Source: Candidatus Helarchaeota archaeon (GTDB lineage Archaea; Asgardarchaeota; Lokiarchaeia; Helarchaeales; HEL-GB-A). From it: a stretch of 35,446 nucleotides of DNA. Positions 9,164 through 17,112 of this stretch are shown here, in pieces. How positions within the stretch are numbered: position 1 is the stretch's first letter; each line of letters begins with the position of its first letter. The stretch is from the NCBI GenBank assembly GCA_013375455.1, contig JABXJT010000052.1:1-35446 (forward strand), in the 5' to 3' direction. The notes below the pieces were generated by a model. It was not told where the DNA came from. It made no database searches and saw nothing but the letters and a program-made list of their open reading frames with translations. The translations under genes and the position numbers were made by a program.

Positions 9164-9976
9164 TTATTTTAGAGTTTTTCGCTGGAAGAGAAGAATACCG
9201 ATAAGGATTGTAACTGCCAGAAATGCGATTATTATAAGAAAGGCGCCCCAGAGGGGAATGCTTGTATAACCAAGACCCGTGTTATATGGGTCATTGAACA
9301 TTAAGTTAGTCGTCCAGAAATTTTCTCCAAGGAGAACAACTTGTTTATAGATTTGGAAGGCATAAAAGGGTGGAAACGCGTAAACGATAGGAGAGTCAAA
9401 TGGAACCATAGCCCCACTTAAGAAAGTAATGGGAAGCGCATACATCATGGCGATGCCAACGGCAGCATCTTCTGTTTTTGCATAGGCTGAAATAATAATT
9501 CCAAGTCCGAGGGTGGATAGGCCAAAGATAAACATAATTAAAAATCCTATTAACAGCAGGCCCATATTGTTATTATGCCATTTCAGTCCCATAACTGCAT
9601 ATCCAAGGATGAACATTATGATTAATTGAATTATTAATAAAAACGCTTCAGAAACTAATGTTCCAATGAAAATATTATCCCTGCCTACTGGAGTTGTATC
9701 TAGTCTTATTAGAGTGCCTTGGTGTTTTTCATAAGAAAATGCAGATGCTGCATTAATCGTGCCAAATGATGCAGCATAAACCAACATGCCCGCTATCGCA
9801 AAATCAAAAACTACCCAACCCGGCATGCCAACTATATCTTGAGAACCAAACATGAAGAAGAAGAGAATAGTAAATATGATTGGAAATCCGAGCGTGTAAA
9901 GGTAAGTATGCCAATTTCGGAGCTTGATTTTTAAGTTTTTTATGGCGATTGCGACAATTTGTTCAAATCCACTCAA
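9164..9976 (-). CDS. ABC-2 type exporter, membrane subunit
   Basis: A 270-residue permease of the ABC-2 family with six hydrophobic segments. The N-terminal amphipathic stretch (IAIKNLKIKLRNW) is followed by TM1 and ends in a short basic tail (LLFQRKTLK). The segment FLSGAMVPFDSP before TM5 is typical of drug and polysaccharide exporters of this class. It starts at TTG 9976, whose last two bases overlap the TGA stop of the ATPase gene (TTGA), indicating translational coupling and a fixed subunit ratio. It works with that ATPase to move an unknown substrate out of the cell. Confidence 0.9.
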   Translation of the reverse strand: MSGFEQIVAIAIKNLKIKLRNWHTYLYTLGFPIIFTILFFFMFGSQDIVGMPGWVVFDFAIAGMLVYAASFGTINAASAFSYEKHQGTLIRLDTTPVGRDNIFIGTLVSEAFLLIIQLIIMFILGYAVMGLKWHNNNMGLLLIGFLIMFIFGLSTLGLGIIISAYAKTEDAAVGIAMMYALPITFLSGAMVPFDSPIVYAFPPFYAFQIYKQVVLLGENFWTTNLMFNDPYNTGLGYTSIPLWGAFLIIIAFLAVTILIGILLFQRKTLK

Positions 9977-10926
9977 TCACGCAACCTCTTTCCAGTTAAT
10001 TTCAAAAAAACGTCCTCTAGAGTATTTTGTCGTAAATTCATCATCTCGAGCTCTTTTACATCAGTTATAATTTCTTGGTTGAGTATTTTAGTGAAATTAA
10101 TGATTCCACCATCGAAGAAAATTGATGCACTCTTATCTTCATCAACAAGAATTTCTTTCACAAACTCAAGAGGCTTAAGCTTTTCCTTTAGGTCCTCTAT
10201 TTTGCTATCATCTTTAAATTTAATTTCCAAGACATTTCTTTCGCTGTACTTCTCCTTGAGGGCTTCGGGAGTTCCCTCAGCAATAATTTTTCCATTATCA
10301 ATGATAATCACACGATCACTAAGGATCTCCGCTTCATGCATGTCATGGGTGGTAAGGATAATTGTTCGACCTTGTTGTTTTACTTCCCCAATATAATCCC
10401 ATACAACGTGGCGAGCTTGGGGATCCAGTCCAGCAGTTGGTTCATCCAAGAACAGAATTTCGGGATTCATTATCATATTAATAGCCATGTTTAGCCTTCT
10501 TTTCATTCCACCAGAAAAATTTTTTGATTTATCTCTTCTCTCTGCTAGACCGAGTTTTTCCAAAATTTTTTCGGCCTCCACTTTAAGTTGATTTTTGGGA
10601 ATGTAATGCATCTGCCCAAAAAAGACCAAATTTTCCCGAGCCGTTAATTCATCGTAAAAAACGAGTTCCTGAGGGGTAACACCTATGATTTCACGAATTC
10701 TTTTTTTATTCTTTTTTATATCGTATCCTTTAATGAGAGCTGTTCCGTCATCAGGCTTTAATATCGTTGTTAACATGTTGATCGTGGTGGATTTTCCAGC
10801 ACCATTCGGACCGAGCAAGCTCAACAATTCACCTTTCTTCACCTGAAAATTCAGATGATCCACTACCGCATTACCATCATAAATCTTGGTTAAGTCCTGA
10901 GTTTCAATAATTATGCTCAATTGCAT
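9973..10926 (-). CDS. ABC exporter ATP-binding subunit (DrrA/CcmA-like)
   Basis: A 317-residue ATPase. Walker A is GPNGAGKST, the Q-loop follows at TPQEL, the signature is FSGGMKRRL, Walker B is EILFLDEPTAGLD, and the switch histidine is in LTTHDMHEAE. A C-terminal ~80-residue domain (from about 230) is typical of DrrA-like ATPases. The start is uncertain: ATG 10926 lies inside the ribosome-site-like GGTGA (10926-10930), while TTG 10920 is spaced five bases after it. The gene overlaps the permease downstream and lies about 125 bases after the winged-helix regulator, so the three probably form one operon. Confidence 0.93.
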   Translation of the reverse strand: MQLSIIIETQDLTKIYDGNAVVDHLNFQVKKGELLSLLGPNGAGKSTTINMLTTILKPDDGTALIKGYDIKKNKKRIREIIGVTPQELVFYDELTARENLVFFGQMHYIPKNQLKVEAEKILEKLGLAERRDKSKNFSGGMKRRLNMAINMIMNPEILFLDEPTAGLDPQARHVVWDYIGEVKQQGRTIILTTHDMHEAEILSDRVIIIDNGKIIAEGTPEALKEKYSERNVLEIKFKDDSKIEDLKEKLKPLEFVKEILVDEDKSASIFFDGGIINFTKILNQEIITDVKELEMMNLRQNTLEDVFLKLTGKRLRD

Positions 10927-11051
10927 CACCTAACTTTTCTTAGAATATATCAGAAAATAATAGGATTTTAACCTTTGAGTGAAGAAGAGTTTAGTAAAAA
11001 ATTCTTTACTAACAAATAGCATCAGAGAAAGGGAAATTGACCTAGTTTCAC

Positions 11052-11546
11052 CTAATAATATTTTTTACGTAACTGCCAAATTATGACAAAATTCACCCAT
11101 GAAATAGCGGTGATAACAATTTGAATTGTAGGGGAGATCCAAATGCCCAAATCTGAATTTACAATGAGGGGGACGAAAAAATAGGCGCAGACCCAGCAAG
11201 CTACTGTGATAAGATATGCATATAAAAAATTCTTTTTGTATTTTGAAATTTTAATTGATTGGTCGGTTTTTGTAAGTAGAATGAATGCAGCTTCTCCAAT
11301 TTCAGATAATTTGTATTTATTATCTTTTTGGATAAATAACTGCTGCATGCTTTTAAGGTGGTAGGAGAGTGTAGGACTGTCAATCGATTCTAGTCCATTC
11401 TTAATTTCTGTAAAAGTTAATTCTTTCTCTCCCACTATTTTAATTATATCTCGCCGTATTTTATGATTCAGTGATTTGAAAATTTCCTCCTCATTAGCTA
11501 TTTGGGGTTCTCTTAACGATTTCTCTGGGGTACTCATGAGAATCAT
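11052..11546 (-). CDS. Membrane-anchored winged-helix (ArsR-like) regulator
   Basis: A 164-residue protein. Residues ~20-90 form an ArsR-like winged helix (FKSLNHKIRRDIIKIV, then LTFTEIKNGL, a recognition helix around SPTLSYHLKSM and a wing at KDNKYKLSEIG). Two transmembrane helices follow (about 108-126 and 134-158). Its place directly ahead of the ABC exporter genes on the same strand suggests that it senses a membrane signal and controls them. Start alternatives are ATG 11546 and ATG 11537, neither with a good ribosome site. The 11547-11699 spacer holds only AT-rich sequence. Confidence 0.8.
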   Translation of the reverse strand: MILMSTPEKSLREPQIANEEEIFKSLNHKIRRDIIKIVGEKELTFTEIKNGLESIDSPTLSYHLKSMQQLFIQKDNKYKLSEIGEAAFILLTKTDQSIKISKYKKNFLYAYLITVACWVCAYFFVPLIVNSDLGIWISPTIQIVITAISWVNFVIIWQLRKKYY

Positions 11547-11699
11547 CTGTAGTCTTTTAAAATAATTATTTTGTTACAAAATTTAAAATTAATCAACAAA
11601 AAAAGGGAAAATAGCTAAGATTCACCTAATTTCTGTTAGAAAAGCATCAAAAGGACAAAAATTGACATGAGTTAATTGCAAAAGTTTAATTCGAGACAC

Positions 11700-11719
11700 G
11701 TGCCTAGCAATCCAGGCAC
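11700..11719 (-). terminator. Hairpin directly after the flavodoxin stop
   Basis: GTGCCT and AGGCAC form a perfect six-base stem with an eight-base loop, immediately beyond the flavodoxin TAA (11721-11723). It may mark the end of the four-gene operon that runs from 14753. No strong T-run follows on the minus strand, so it may be a processing or stability element instead. Confidence 0.35.
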
Positions 11720-11720
11720 T

Positions 11721-12188
11721 TTATGATAGAAAATTCAAGAACCCGGTGATAAATTTGTTGGTTTTTTCTTCCCAATTCTCTTCCCAGTATTCTCCTTTCA
11801 TATTACCGGTATTTAATGGAAGTGATTCATTGTACATTTCAATATCAGGAAAGGCCGTGGCAATTTTTTTCTCAATCTTATGACAAACATCAGTTCCATT
11901 GTTACAATTGAATGCTGCTGCCTTTTTGATAGCAGCTGATTTACCTTCTTTAAGAAGTTTTCCCATTTTTTTAATGTATCGCCCCAATGTGCGGGCTGGG
12001 TTCCAGGCATGGGTTGGGGCCCCGACAAGGATTGCCTCAGGTTCAAAGGCCAACAAGTCGGTCGGTTTAATTTCCGTTGTACGGAAAGTCTTCACTTCAT
12101 GCCCGCTTGAGCCAAGCCGATCCGCTAAAAATTCTGCCAACTGCTTCGTATTTCCAAATTTACTATCATATAACACGGCTATTTTCAT
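11721..12188 (-). CDS. Flavodoxin
   Basis: A 155-residue FMN-binding electron carrier. The phosphate loop is YDSKFGNTKQ at residues 8-17, followed by GAPTHAWNPA for the isoalloxazine region and an FNCNNG segment. Length is standard for short-chain flavodoxins. It is the last gene of the operon and lies 32 bases behind a radical SAM enzyme, for which a low-potential reductant is required, so it probably reduces that enzyme's iron-sulfur cluster. The start is ATG 12188. Confidence 0.9.
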   Translation of the reverse strand: MKIAVLYDSKFGNTKQLAEFLADRLGSSGHEVKTFRTTEIKPTDLLAFEPEAILVGAPTHAWNPARTLGRYIKKMGKLLKEGKSAAIKKAAAFNCNNGTDVCHKIEKKIATAFPDIEMYNESLPLNTGNMKGEYWEENWEEKTNKFITGFLNFLS

Positions 12189-12220
12189 AATATTATCTCT
12201 TATTCGCTAATTATCTCACG

Positions 12221-13390
12221 TTATGAGTACCAAGTGGCACCCCCAGTTTTATAGGCGCAAACCTCCTTGGCTATGAGTTCAACCTCTTCAGGGTGAGCGA
12301 AAAGCGCGCAAGGTGTCCCTTCGGTTTCTAATAAATGTTCGTTATCGCGAATGATCTTGAATAATTCACTTTTTAATCCTTCTCGCAGTGAAGTTCGCTT
12401 TAGATTGTGTGTTGCGATGTTTGAAACGGGACAAGGAGTAAGGTCTCCTTGGGGGGTTATGTGTGCAAAGCCGCGCCCTGCGGATACGCACCCTCCCATT
12501 AATTCTTCATCTCCCGGAGAATGAATGAGGGATATCTGCTTAGTTTCGCGATAGTATAAGACTTGGTCTCGAAAGGTCTTATTCTCTTCTTCAGTGAGCA
12601 TGAGCTCCATATCATTATCCACAGGAATATACTCAAGGAAGAACATAAAATGGACACCTTTAGCTATCAAAGCATCAATATTTTTCTCATCCATCCAGTA
12701 GCTGTAATTTTTACGTGTGATGGTGGCGGAGATCCCGCTGATAATTCCGTTCTGATCGAGCTTTCGAATTGTTTTAAGCACTTTTTTATGGACACCCGCA
12801 CCACGTCGTGCGTTCGTCATTTCTTGGTCGCCTTCGAGACTCACAACGACTACTGTGTTTCGTAACCGTCTCAATCTGTGAAATTCATCATCATTAAGTA
12901 ACGTTCCGTTGCTAAAGATGACAAATAAGCGATCTGGAAAATCTTCGCTGAGTGATAATAGATTCCGTGTTAGAAAGGGTTCTCCGCCAGCTATGATAAA
13001 GGAGAATACGCCCATATCACTCGCTTCTCGAATTATAGTCCGCCATTGATCTATGCCTAACGAGCTCTTTGCATTTCCAGGGCATAAGGTTCCAGTCGCT
13101 GCGGCATAACACCCAGCACAATGCAAATTACACCTTGAGGTTATGCTAATTATAAGAGCTGGAGGAACTTTTACCCCGCGTTTTAATTCCAATTTCCTAA
13201 GGCTACTTGATTGCGCATAACCTTTTATTAACCGTTTAAGGCTTGGAATAAATCCAGGATGCTTTATGATCCAAGGCAGATATGTTTTTATCAAAGTGGG
13301 GAATTGCATGTGAGTCGGTAAAATGGGTTTTGTAGCCTCAAGTGCCTTAAATACTAATCGCTTGATAAAATTGGTGCCTCTTTTCAGCAT
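12221..13390 (-). CDS. Radical SAM enzyme with C-terminal cysteine region
   Basis: A 389-residue radical SAM protein. The cluster motif is CNLHCAGC (C87, C91, C94), the SAM-binding glycine motif is AGGEP (134-138), and the barrel follows. An N-terminal ~80-residue helical extension precedes it. The C-terminal part contains GGCVSAGRGF, GDLTPCPVSNI and TPCALF, which could hold an auxiliary cluster as in SPASM/twitch proteins. Its ATG (13388-13390) directly abuts the TAA of the TrmB-like gene. The substrate is unknown; no precursor peptide or obvious cofactor pathway is adjacent. Confidence 0.88.
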   Translation of the reverse strand: MLKRGTNFIKRLVFKALEATKPILPTHMQFPTLIKTYLPWIIKHPGFIPSLKRLIKGYAQSSSLRKLELKRGVKVPPALIISITSRCNLHCAGCYAAATGTLCPGNAKSSLGIDQWRTIIREASDMGVFSFIIAGGEPFLTRNLLSLSEDFPDRLFVIFSNGTLLNDDEFHRLRRLRNTVVVVSLEGDQEMTNARRGAGVHKKVLKTIRKLDQNGIISGISATITRKNYSYWMDEKNIDALIAKGVHFMFFLEYIPVDNDMELMLTEEENKTFRDQVLYYRETKQISLIHSPGDEELMGGCVSAGRGFAHITPQGDLTPCPVSNIATHNLKRTSLREGLKSELFKIIRDNEHLLETEGTPCALFAHPEEVELIAKEVCAYKTGGATWYS

Positions 13391-14209
13391 TTAAGAATCC
13401 TCACCGGCACTACTCAAAGTAGGTTTTTTAATTTTTTTAAGGGAGGTTCGTAAAAAATCCGCAAAAGTTTTCGATTTGAGGTACAGATATTCCAATCTCT
13501 GGTCAGTTTGGGTAATGTTAATGAACGAGTGTTCATCAACTATGAACAAGAGTGGAATTTTCTTCAAGGTTTCAAGTATTTCGGGTAACAATTCTTGAGG
13601 GGTGAGGAGTTGGATGTTTAACTCCGGGAATGTTTGCAGAAATTCTAATTGTCTCTCATAGGGATCGAGGAGAGTAACAGAAACTGAAATGGACCCGTGA
13701 GATTTTAATTCCTGCATTAATCGAGATAAGATATCTTTGTAAAACTCCAAGTCATCATGTATTACGAAAAGTACATCTTCGGGGAGAGAAGACAACGTGT
13801 CGAAAATAAGATTCTTAATTAACAACTCATTTTCAATTAAAAGAGTTTTATGTTCTTCAGGGGTTGCCCTCTCTTTTTGAAATTTCTCTAAAGTTGCCAA
13901 GTTCTTTTTAATTTGATCCCCGATTTCAACAATCTTATTTTTTTCCCTCTCGATATATTGGTCTGGCGCAAATGCTTTAAATGTCACGGGACGGGATTTG
14001 GGAATTTCGGCCAGCAATCCCATCTCCTTCAAATCGCTCACAACCGAATATACTTTTGCAGTAGGGACTTTAGAGTAACTAGCAATCTGGGAGATCGAGC
14101 ATTCCTTCAAGATATAGACCGCCCGATAAACCCTTGCTTGATAATTAGTGAGGCCCAATTCCATTAACTGTCGTTCCAATTCAATGGGAATTTTATCCGA
14201 ACTACTCAT
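13391..14209 (-). CDS. TrmB-family transcriptional regulator
   Basis: A 272-residue regulator. Residues ~10-80 form a TrmB-type winged helix (LGLTNYQARVYRAV, then CSISQIASYSKVPTAKVYSVV as the helix-turn-helix, then a wing ending PVTFKAF). A coiled segment (IEREKNKIVEIGDQIKKNL) leads to a C-terminal effector domain with the alternating strands typical of TrmB proteins. I take ATG 14209 as start because GAGGG lies about seven bases upstream; an in-frame start at 14317 would overlap the preceding gene. As first-class regulator inside the radical SAM/flavodoxin operon, it probably controls its own operon in response to a small molecule. Confidence 0.85.
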   Translation of the reverse strand: MSSSDKIPIELERQLMELGLTNYQARVYRAVYILKECSISQIASYSKVPTAKVYSVVSDLKEMGLLAEIPKSRPVTFKAFAPDQYIEREKNKIVEIGDQIKKNLATLEKFQKERATPEEHKTLLIENELLIKNLIFDTLSSLPEDVLFVIHDDLEFYKDILSRLMQELKSHGSISVSVTLLDPYERQLEFLQTFPELNIQLLTPQELLPEILETLKKIPLLFIVDEHSFINITQTDQRLEYLYLKSKTFADFLRTSLKKIKKPTLSSAGEDS

Positions 14210-14231
14210 AATAGATCCCTCAAAAAAAGGA

Positions 14232-14753
14232 TTAGTGGAGGTTCGCACCACATCCAGGACAATATTCTGCATCTCTGGATAATTGAAGTCCGCAATAGGA
14301 ACAATATACATGCCCATTCGAGATCGTTGCCGGTGAATGACTGCCGATCGTTGGAAAAATCACCTCACCCGTCTTCGAATCGAAGCTTACTTTCAATTCA
14401 CCATCGACACGTAGGTCCGTCAGGAGCCTCCTCATATCGCCGTGACTTAAATCAAAATCGCTCGCAATAACATCGAGCTTGGCGCGTCTGCCGTAATCAC
14501 CAGATATAACCGCCCGCTTGACCAATCTCCGCAAACGTTTATTTTGGTAGGATAATCCAATAGCAATAGCAATCATGATAAAACCTGGAAAAAAACATAA
14601 GGTAGCCAATACGGAGAGCCAATTGCCAATTTCGTTTATCCATAAGCTAACAGGGGGGATCACTGATAAAAAAGCGAAAATAAGGAATGCGATCCCAACT
14701 CCAATAATCACGGGTAAATCGGTTTCATACTCTCTTTTATCTTTGGGAGCCAA
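14232..14753 (-). CDS. Membrane protein with winged-helix-like and zinc-ribbon domains
   Basis: A 173-residue protein with two membrane helices (about 15-35 and 43-67). A basic stretch and a winged-helix-like segment follow (KLDVIASDFDLSHGDMRRLL through GELKVSFD). The C-terminal zinc ribbon is CSYCGLQLSRDAEYCPGCG, with four cysteines in two CxxC knuckles. Such zinc-ribbon membrane proteins are common in Asgard archaea but their role is not known. It is the first gene of the operon leading to the TrmB regulator (22-base gap) and is divergent from the Rag-like GTPase gene. Confidence 0.75.
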   Translation of the reverse strand: MAPKDKREYETDLPVIIGVGIAFLIFAFLSVIPPVSLWINEIGNWLSVLATLCFFPGFIMIAIAIGLSYQNKRLRRLVKRAVISGDYGRRAKLDVIASDFDLSHGDMRRLLTDLRVDGELKVSFDSKTGEVIFPTIGSHSPATISNGHVYCSYCGLQLSRDAEYCPGCGANLH

Positions 14754-14812
14754 TCTTTATTACACCTTCTATATTTTTTTAATCTTCTCAAATTCTTTCT
14801 GCTTTTTGTTTT

Positions 14813-14826
14813 TACTACTAGTAGTA
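14813..14826. promoter_or_regulatory. 14-bp perfect palindrome in a divergent promoter region
   Basis: TACTACTAGTAGTA is its own reverse complement. It lies 60 bases upstream of the zinc-ribbon gene start (14753) and 118 bases before the Rag-like GTPase gene. It shares the central ACTAGT with the palindrome at 14904-14925, so both may bind one dimeric regulator. Confidence 0.5.
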
Positions 14827-14871
14827 GTAAATACAAATATTTAAACTTTTCCACTATGGGTGGTAAACTGG

Positions 14872-14883
14872 TTCGCGCGCGAA
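14872..14883. promoter_or_regulatory. 12-bp GC-rich palindrome
   Basis: TTCGCGCGCGAA is self-complementary and stands out as an alternating CG run in otherwise AT-rich spacer DNA. It lies between two ACTAGT-centred palindromes. A regulator site is plausible; Z-DNA-prone sequence is another reading. Confidence 0.4.
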
Positions 14884-14903
14884 AAAGACTAATAAATCCA
14901 CTT

Positions 14904-14925
14904 TTCTTCTTACTAGTAAGAAGAA
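14904..14925. promoter_or_regulatory. 22-bp perfect palindrome upstream of the Rag-like GTPase gene
   Basis: The eleven-base half TTCTTCTTACT is followed directly by its exact reverse complement, with the centre between 14914 and 14915. It ends 18 bases before the GTG start at 14944, so a bound protein would block transcription or initiation. As RNA it would have almost no loop, which favours a DNA operator. Confidence 0.55.
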
Positions 14926-14943
14926 TTTTCAAGAAGTAAGTGT

Positions 14944-15864
14944 GTGGTAACTTTGAGTTTTAGTGATAGAGTGCGGAAACTCGTGATAGTGGGATTAGAC
15001 CGGGCGGGAAAAACCTCTATTCTCAACATATTAAACCAAGAATATAACCTGATGGATAACATCAAGCCGACCTTGGGAGTCGATCGAAGGGTTTTAGAGG
15101 TGCTAGGATTTCAGATTGTGAGTTTTGATCTTGGAGGGCAAGAGAAATTTCGGGATGGGTATTTGAAAGATCTTAAGATTTTTCAAGGCACAGACACTCT
15201 AATTTTTGTGATAGATACATTAGATACGGTAAGATATCAGGAAGCACTTCAGTATTATCAGGAAGTACTCAAAACATTTAAAACGCTTAAATTAAATCCA
15301 AAAATCGTAATATGCATTCATAAAATAGATCCCAACCTCAGATTCGACCCTGAAACGGTTCATAACATCGAAGAAGTGATGGAACTCTTCGTTTCAGCGT
15401 CAAAGGGATACGAAGTAACCGTGTATATAACGTCAATTTATGATCGAAGCTCGATTATCAGGGCTTTTTCAAAAAACTTACAAGAACTCATTGAAACTAT
15501 CAAACCGCTCCAATCAATTCTCATGTCGCTTGTTGGCCTTTTAAAACTAGATGGCGCAGTATTGTTTGATGATAAATTCTTAATAGTCGCGGACTATTTC
15601 CAAGATGCTCAAGCCGAAGAATTATGTTTTGGGACGGTTTATAATAGCGTATATTATATGTCACAGCAGAATCCGGAGTATGCTACAAATTTAGTTGGGA
15701 ATTTCGAAATTGCATTAGGTGAACAAAGCATTCAGAAAACTTATAGTTTTATAGAGGTGCCATTCAAAGGTTGGAACCTTTATTTATTGGCAATGGGGAA
15801 TCAAAGGTATGATCCGAAGACTTTACTAATGAAATTCGAGTCGATTGCAAGGATACGCCAATAG
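14944..15864 (+). CDS. Rag/Gtr-type GTPase with C-terminal roadblock-like domain
   Basis: A 306-residue GTPase. G1 is GLDRAGKTS (17-25), G2 threonine is in KPTLGVD (T43), G3 is DLGGQE (62-67). G4 is HKID (126-129), not NKxD, and G5 is TSIYD (163-167). HKxD plus TSIYD is the signature of eukaryotic RagC/Gtr2-class GTPases, and the following RSSIIRAFSKNLQELI helix also matches. Residues ~190-306 form a second alpha/beta domain as in Rag proteins, where a roadblock-like C-terminal domain mediates dimerisation. The start is GTG 14944, weakly supported; TTG 14953 is an alternative. In eukaryotes Rag GTPases report amino acid status to TORC1; the archaeal role is unknown. Confidence 0.88.
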   Translation: MVTLSFSDRVRKLVIVGLDRAGKTSILNILNQEYNLMDNIKPTLGVDRRVLEVLGFQIVSFDLGGQEKFRDGYLKDLKIFQGTDTLIFVIDTLDTVRYQEALQYYQEVLKTFKTLKLNPKIVICIHKIDPNLRFDPETVHNIEEVMELFVSASKGYEVTVYITSIYDRSSIIRAFSKNLQELIETIKPLQSILMSLVGLLKLDGAVLFDDKFLIVADYFQDAQAEELCFGTVYNSVYYMSQQNPEYATNLVGNFEIALGEQSIQKTYSFIEVPFKGWNLYLLAMGNQRYDPKTLLMKFESIARIRQ

Positions 15865-15894
15865 ACCGATATATAGAACTAAAAATAGTCTAAC

Positions 15895-16518
15895 TTACTG
15901 ATGAAGTGAATTCACTACTTCAATGAGGGAGGACAGCACCTTTTCGGGGTGTGCGAGGTTGTGCAAGGTGACCGAGCGATGTGGAGGGACGAGCTTGATC
16001 CGAATGGACCCTGTTTTTTGATAACGCTTATCCCAAAATGACTTATATAATTTGACCCTTCGGATGGAAGCCAGATCAATGATGCGGAGCTTATAGGGTT
16101 GGGACTGATTCTTCTTGGTTGGACCAATGCGCGTCATCTTCAAATAGAGTTTCTTATTCGTGAGCAGGTATTCAGAGGATTGGAGGGAAGCATAATTCGA
16201 TTCCTTAATTCTCCGAAGGGAGAAGAGAAGATAGCCAATAGCCACGGTAAAAAGTATTAAAAAAAATATAAATAAAATCAATATTTCGACTCCCGAACCT
16301 TGAAGCAGGAGTGGCATGTAGATCCAAATTAGAACTATGTCGATCAGGGCGAAAAATATGATGAATATTAGGCGGGGGATTCGTGCCATATTCGTAAAAA
16401 TTCGCGCAACAACGTGATTAGCGGGAGCAAATGTTTGGAGAACTTCTTCGTCACTCCCTATGACCTGTGAGAGTGGAAGATGGGCGCAAATGAATTTATC
16501 GAAGCATTTAGAATCCGT
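15895..16518 (-). CDS. Membrane protein with PH-like domain (bPH family type)
   Basis: About 207 residues. Two adjacent membrane helices (IPRLIFIIFFALIDIVLIWIY region and VEILILFIFFLILFTVAIGYLLF) are followed by a PH-like beta domain. That domain starts at SSEYLLTNKKLYLK and contains IDLASIRRVKLYKSFWDK, the usual pattern of bacterial-type PH proteins. The N-terminal DEEVLQTFAPAN before the membrane also fits. No ATG, GTG or TTG lies between 16635 (inside the neighbouring gene) and the internal MARIP methionine. GGAGG at 16526-16530 sits seven bases before an ACG (16516-16518) and four before an ATA (16519-16521), so a non-canonical start is likely. It converges on the Rag-like gene. Confidence 0.7.
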   Translation of the reverse strand, partial: TDSKCFDKFICAHLPLSQVIGSDEEVLQTFAPANHVVARIFTNMARIPRLIFIIFFALIDIVLIWIYMPLLLQGSGVEILILFIFFLILFTVAIGYLLFSLRRIKESNYASLQSSEYLLTNKKLYLKMTRIGPTKKNQSQPYKLRIIDLASIRRVKLYKSFWDKRYQKTGSIRIKLVPPHRSVTLHNLAHPEKVLSSLIEVVNSLHQ

Positions 16519-16615
16519 TATAAAACCTCCATAAATGAAGATTAATATTTTCCTTATTACAATGGAATAATATCTAATGTAGCACTCAAATATTTTAAGT
16601 GATGGAGCAAAAATA

Positions 16616-16859
16616 ATGGTAAAGGATATAGAATACACACAACATGCTGAAGATCGCCTTAAGAAGAGCAATTAGTAAAGAATTCATTGAGAATGCGTTG
16701 AATAATCCCGATGAAATATTGAAAAAGAATGATATCAAAATTGTTCATAAAATTATTGGAGAGAAATTATTGAGAATTATATATAGAGAAACTGATGATA
16801 GTATAATAATCATATCCGCATATATTACCAATAAGGAAAGATATTTAGGAGTTAAATAA
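16616..16859 (+). pseudogene. DUF4258-like gene broken by a frameshift
   Basis: GGAG (16604-16607) and ATG 16616 begin a frame reading MVKDIEYTQHAEDRLKKSN, then TAG at 16673-16675. The continuing family sequence (RAISKEFIENALNNPDEIL and onward to GVK) is in another frame that overlaps it. Joining them at AAGAAGAGCA gives HAEDRLKK-RAISKE, the usual DUF4258 spacing, so one AG of an AGAG run seems lost. DUF4258 proteins are small RelE/BrnT-like proteins usually paired with DUF2283, as here. The gene is inactive, recoded by frameshifting, or carries an assembly error. Confidence 0.7.
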
Positions 16860-16860
16860 A

Positions 16861-17079
16861 ATGAAAATCAAATATGATTCGAAAGCTGATGCAATCTATA
16901 TTCTATTTCAAGATCGAAAAGTTGATATTAGTAAAGAAATTGAAGATGGAATAGTTATAGATTATACACGTGACGGAAGGGTCATAGGAATTGAAATTCT
17001 AAATGCAAGACGGCGTATGGATCTTAAAGATATTGAAGAAATCACGGTCTCCATTCCTACCATCAAAGAAGAAGTCTGA
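16861..17079 (+). CDS. DUF2283 family small protein
   Basis: A 72-residue protein matching DUF2283: it opens MKIKYDSKADAIYI and continues with the DISKEIEDGIVIDYTRDGRVIGIEILNAR pattern in which each short strand is followed by an acidic turn. The ATG comes one base after the stop of the broken DUF4258 gene, so they are translationally linked. Such pairs are often seen together in archaea and bacteria and may behave like toxin-antitoxin modules, although that function is not proven for this family. It is intact while its partner is frameshifted. Confidence 0.85.
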   Translation: MKIKYDSKADAIYILFQDRKVDISKEIEDGIVIDYTRDGRVIGIEILNARRRMDLKDIEEITVSIPTIKEEV

Positions 17080-17112
17080 TAATAATGAAAATTTTAAGAA
17101 ATTAAAAAAAAG

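Noticed and set aside
12563..12865. A 100-residue plus-strand frame.
   Set aside because: It is antisense to the radical SAM gene and has no coherent protein features.
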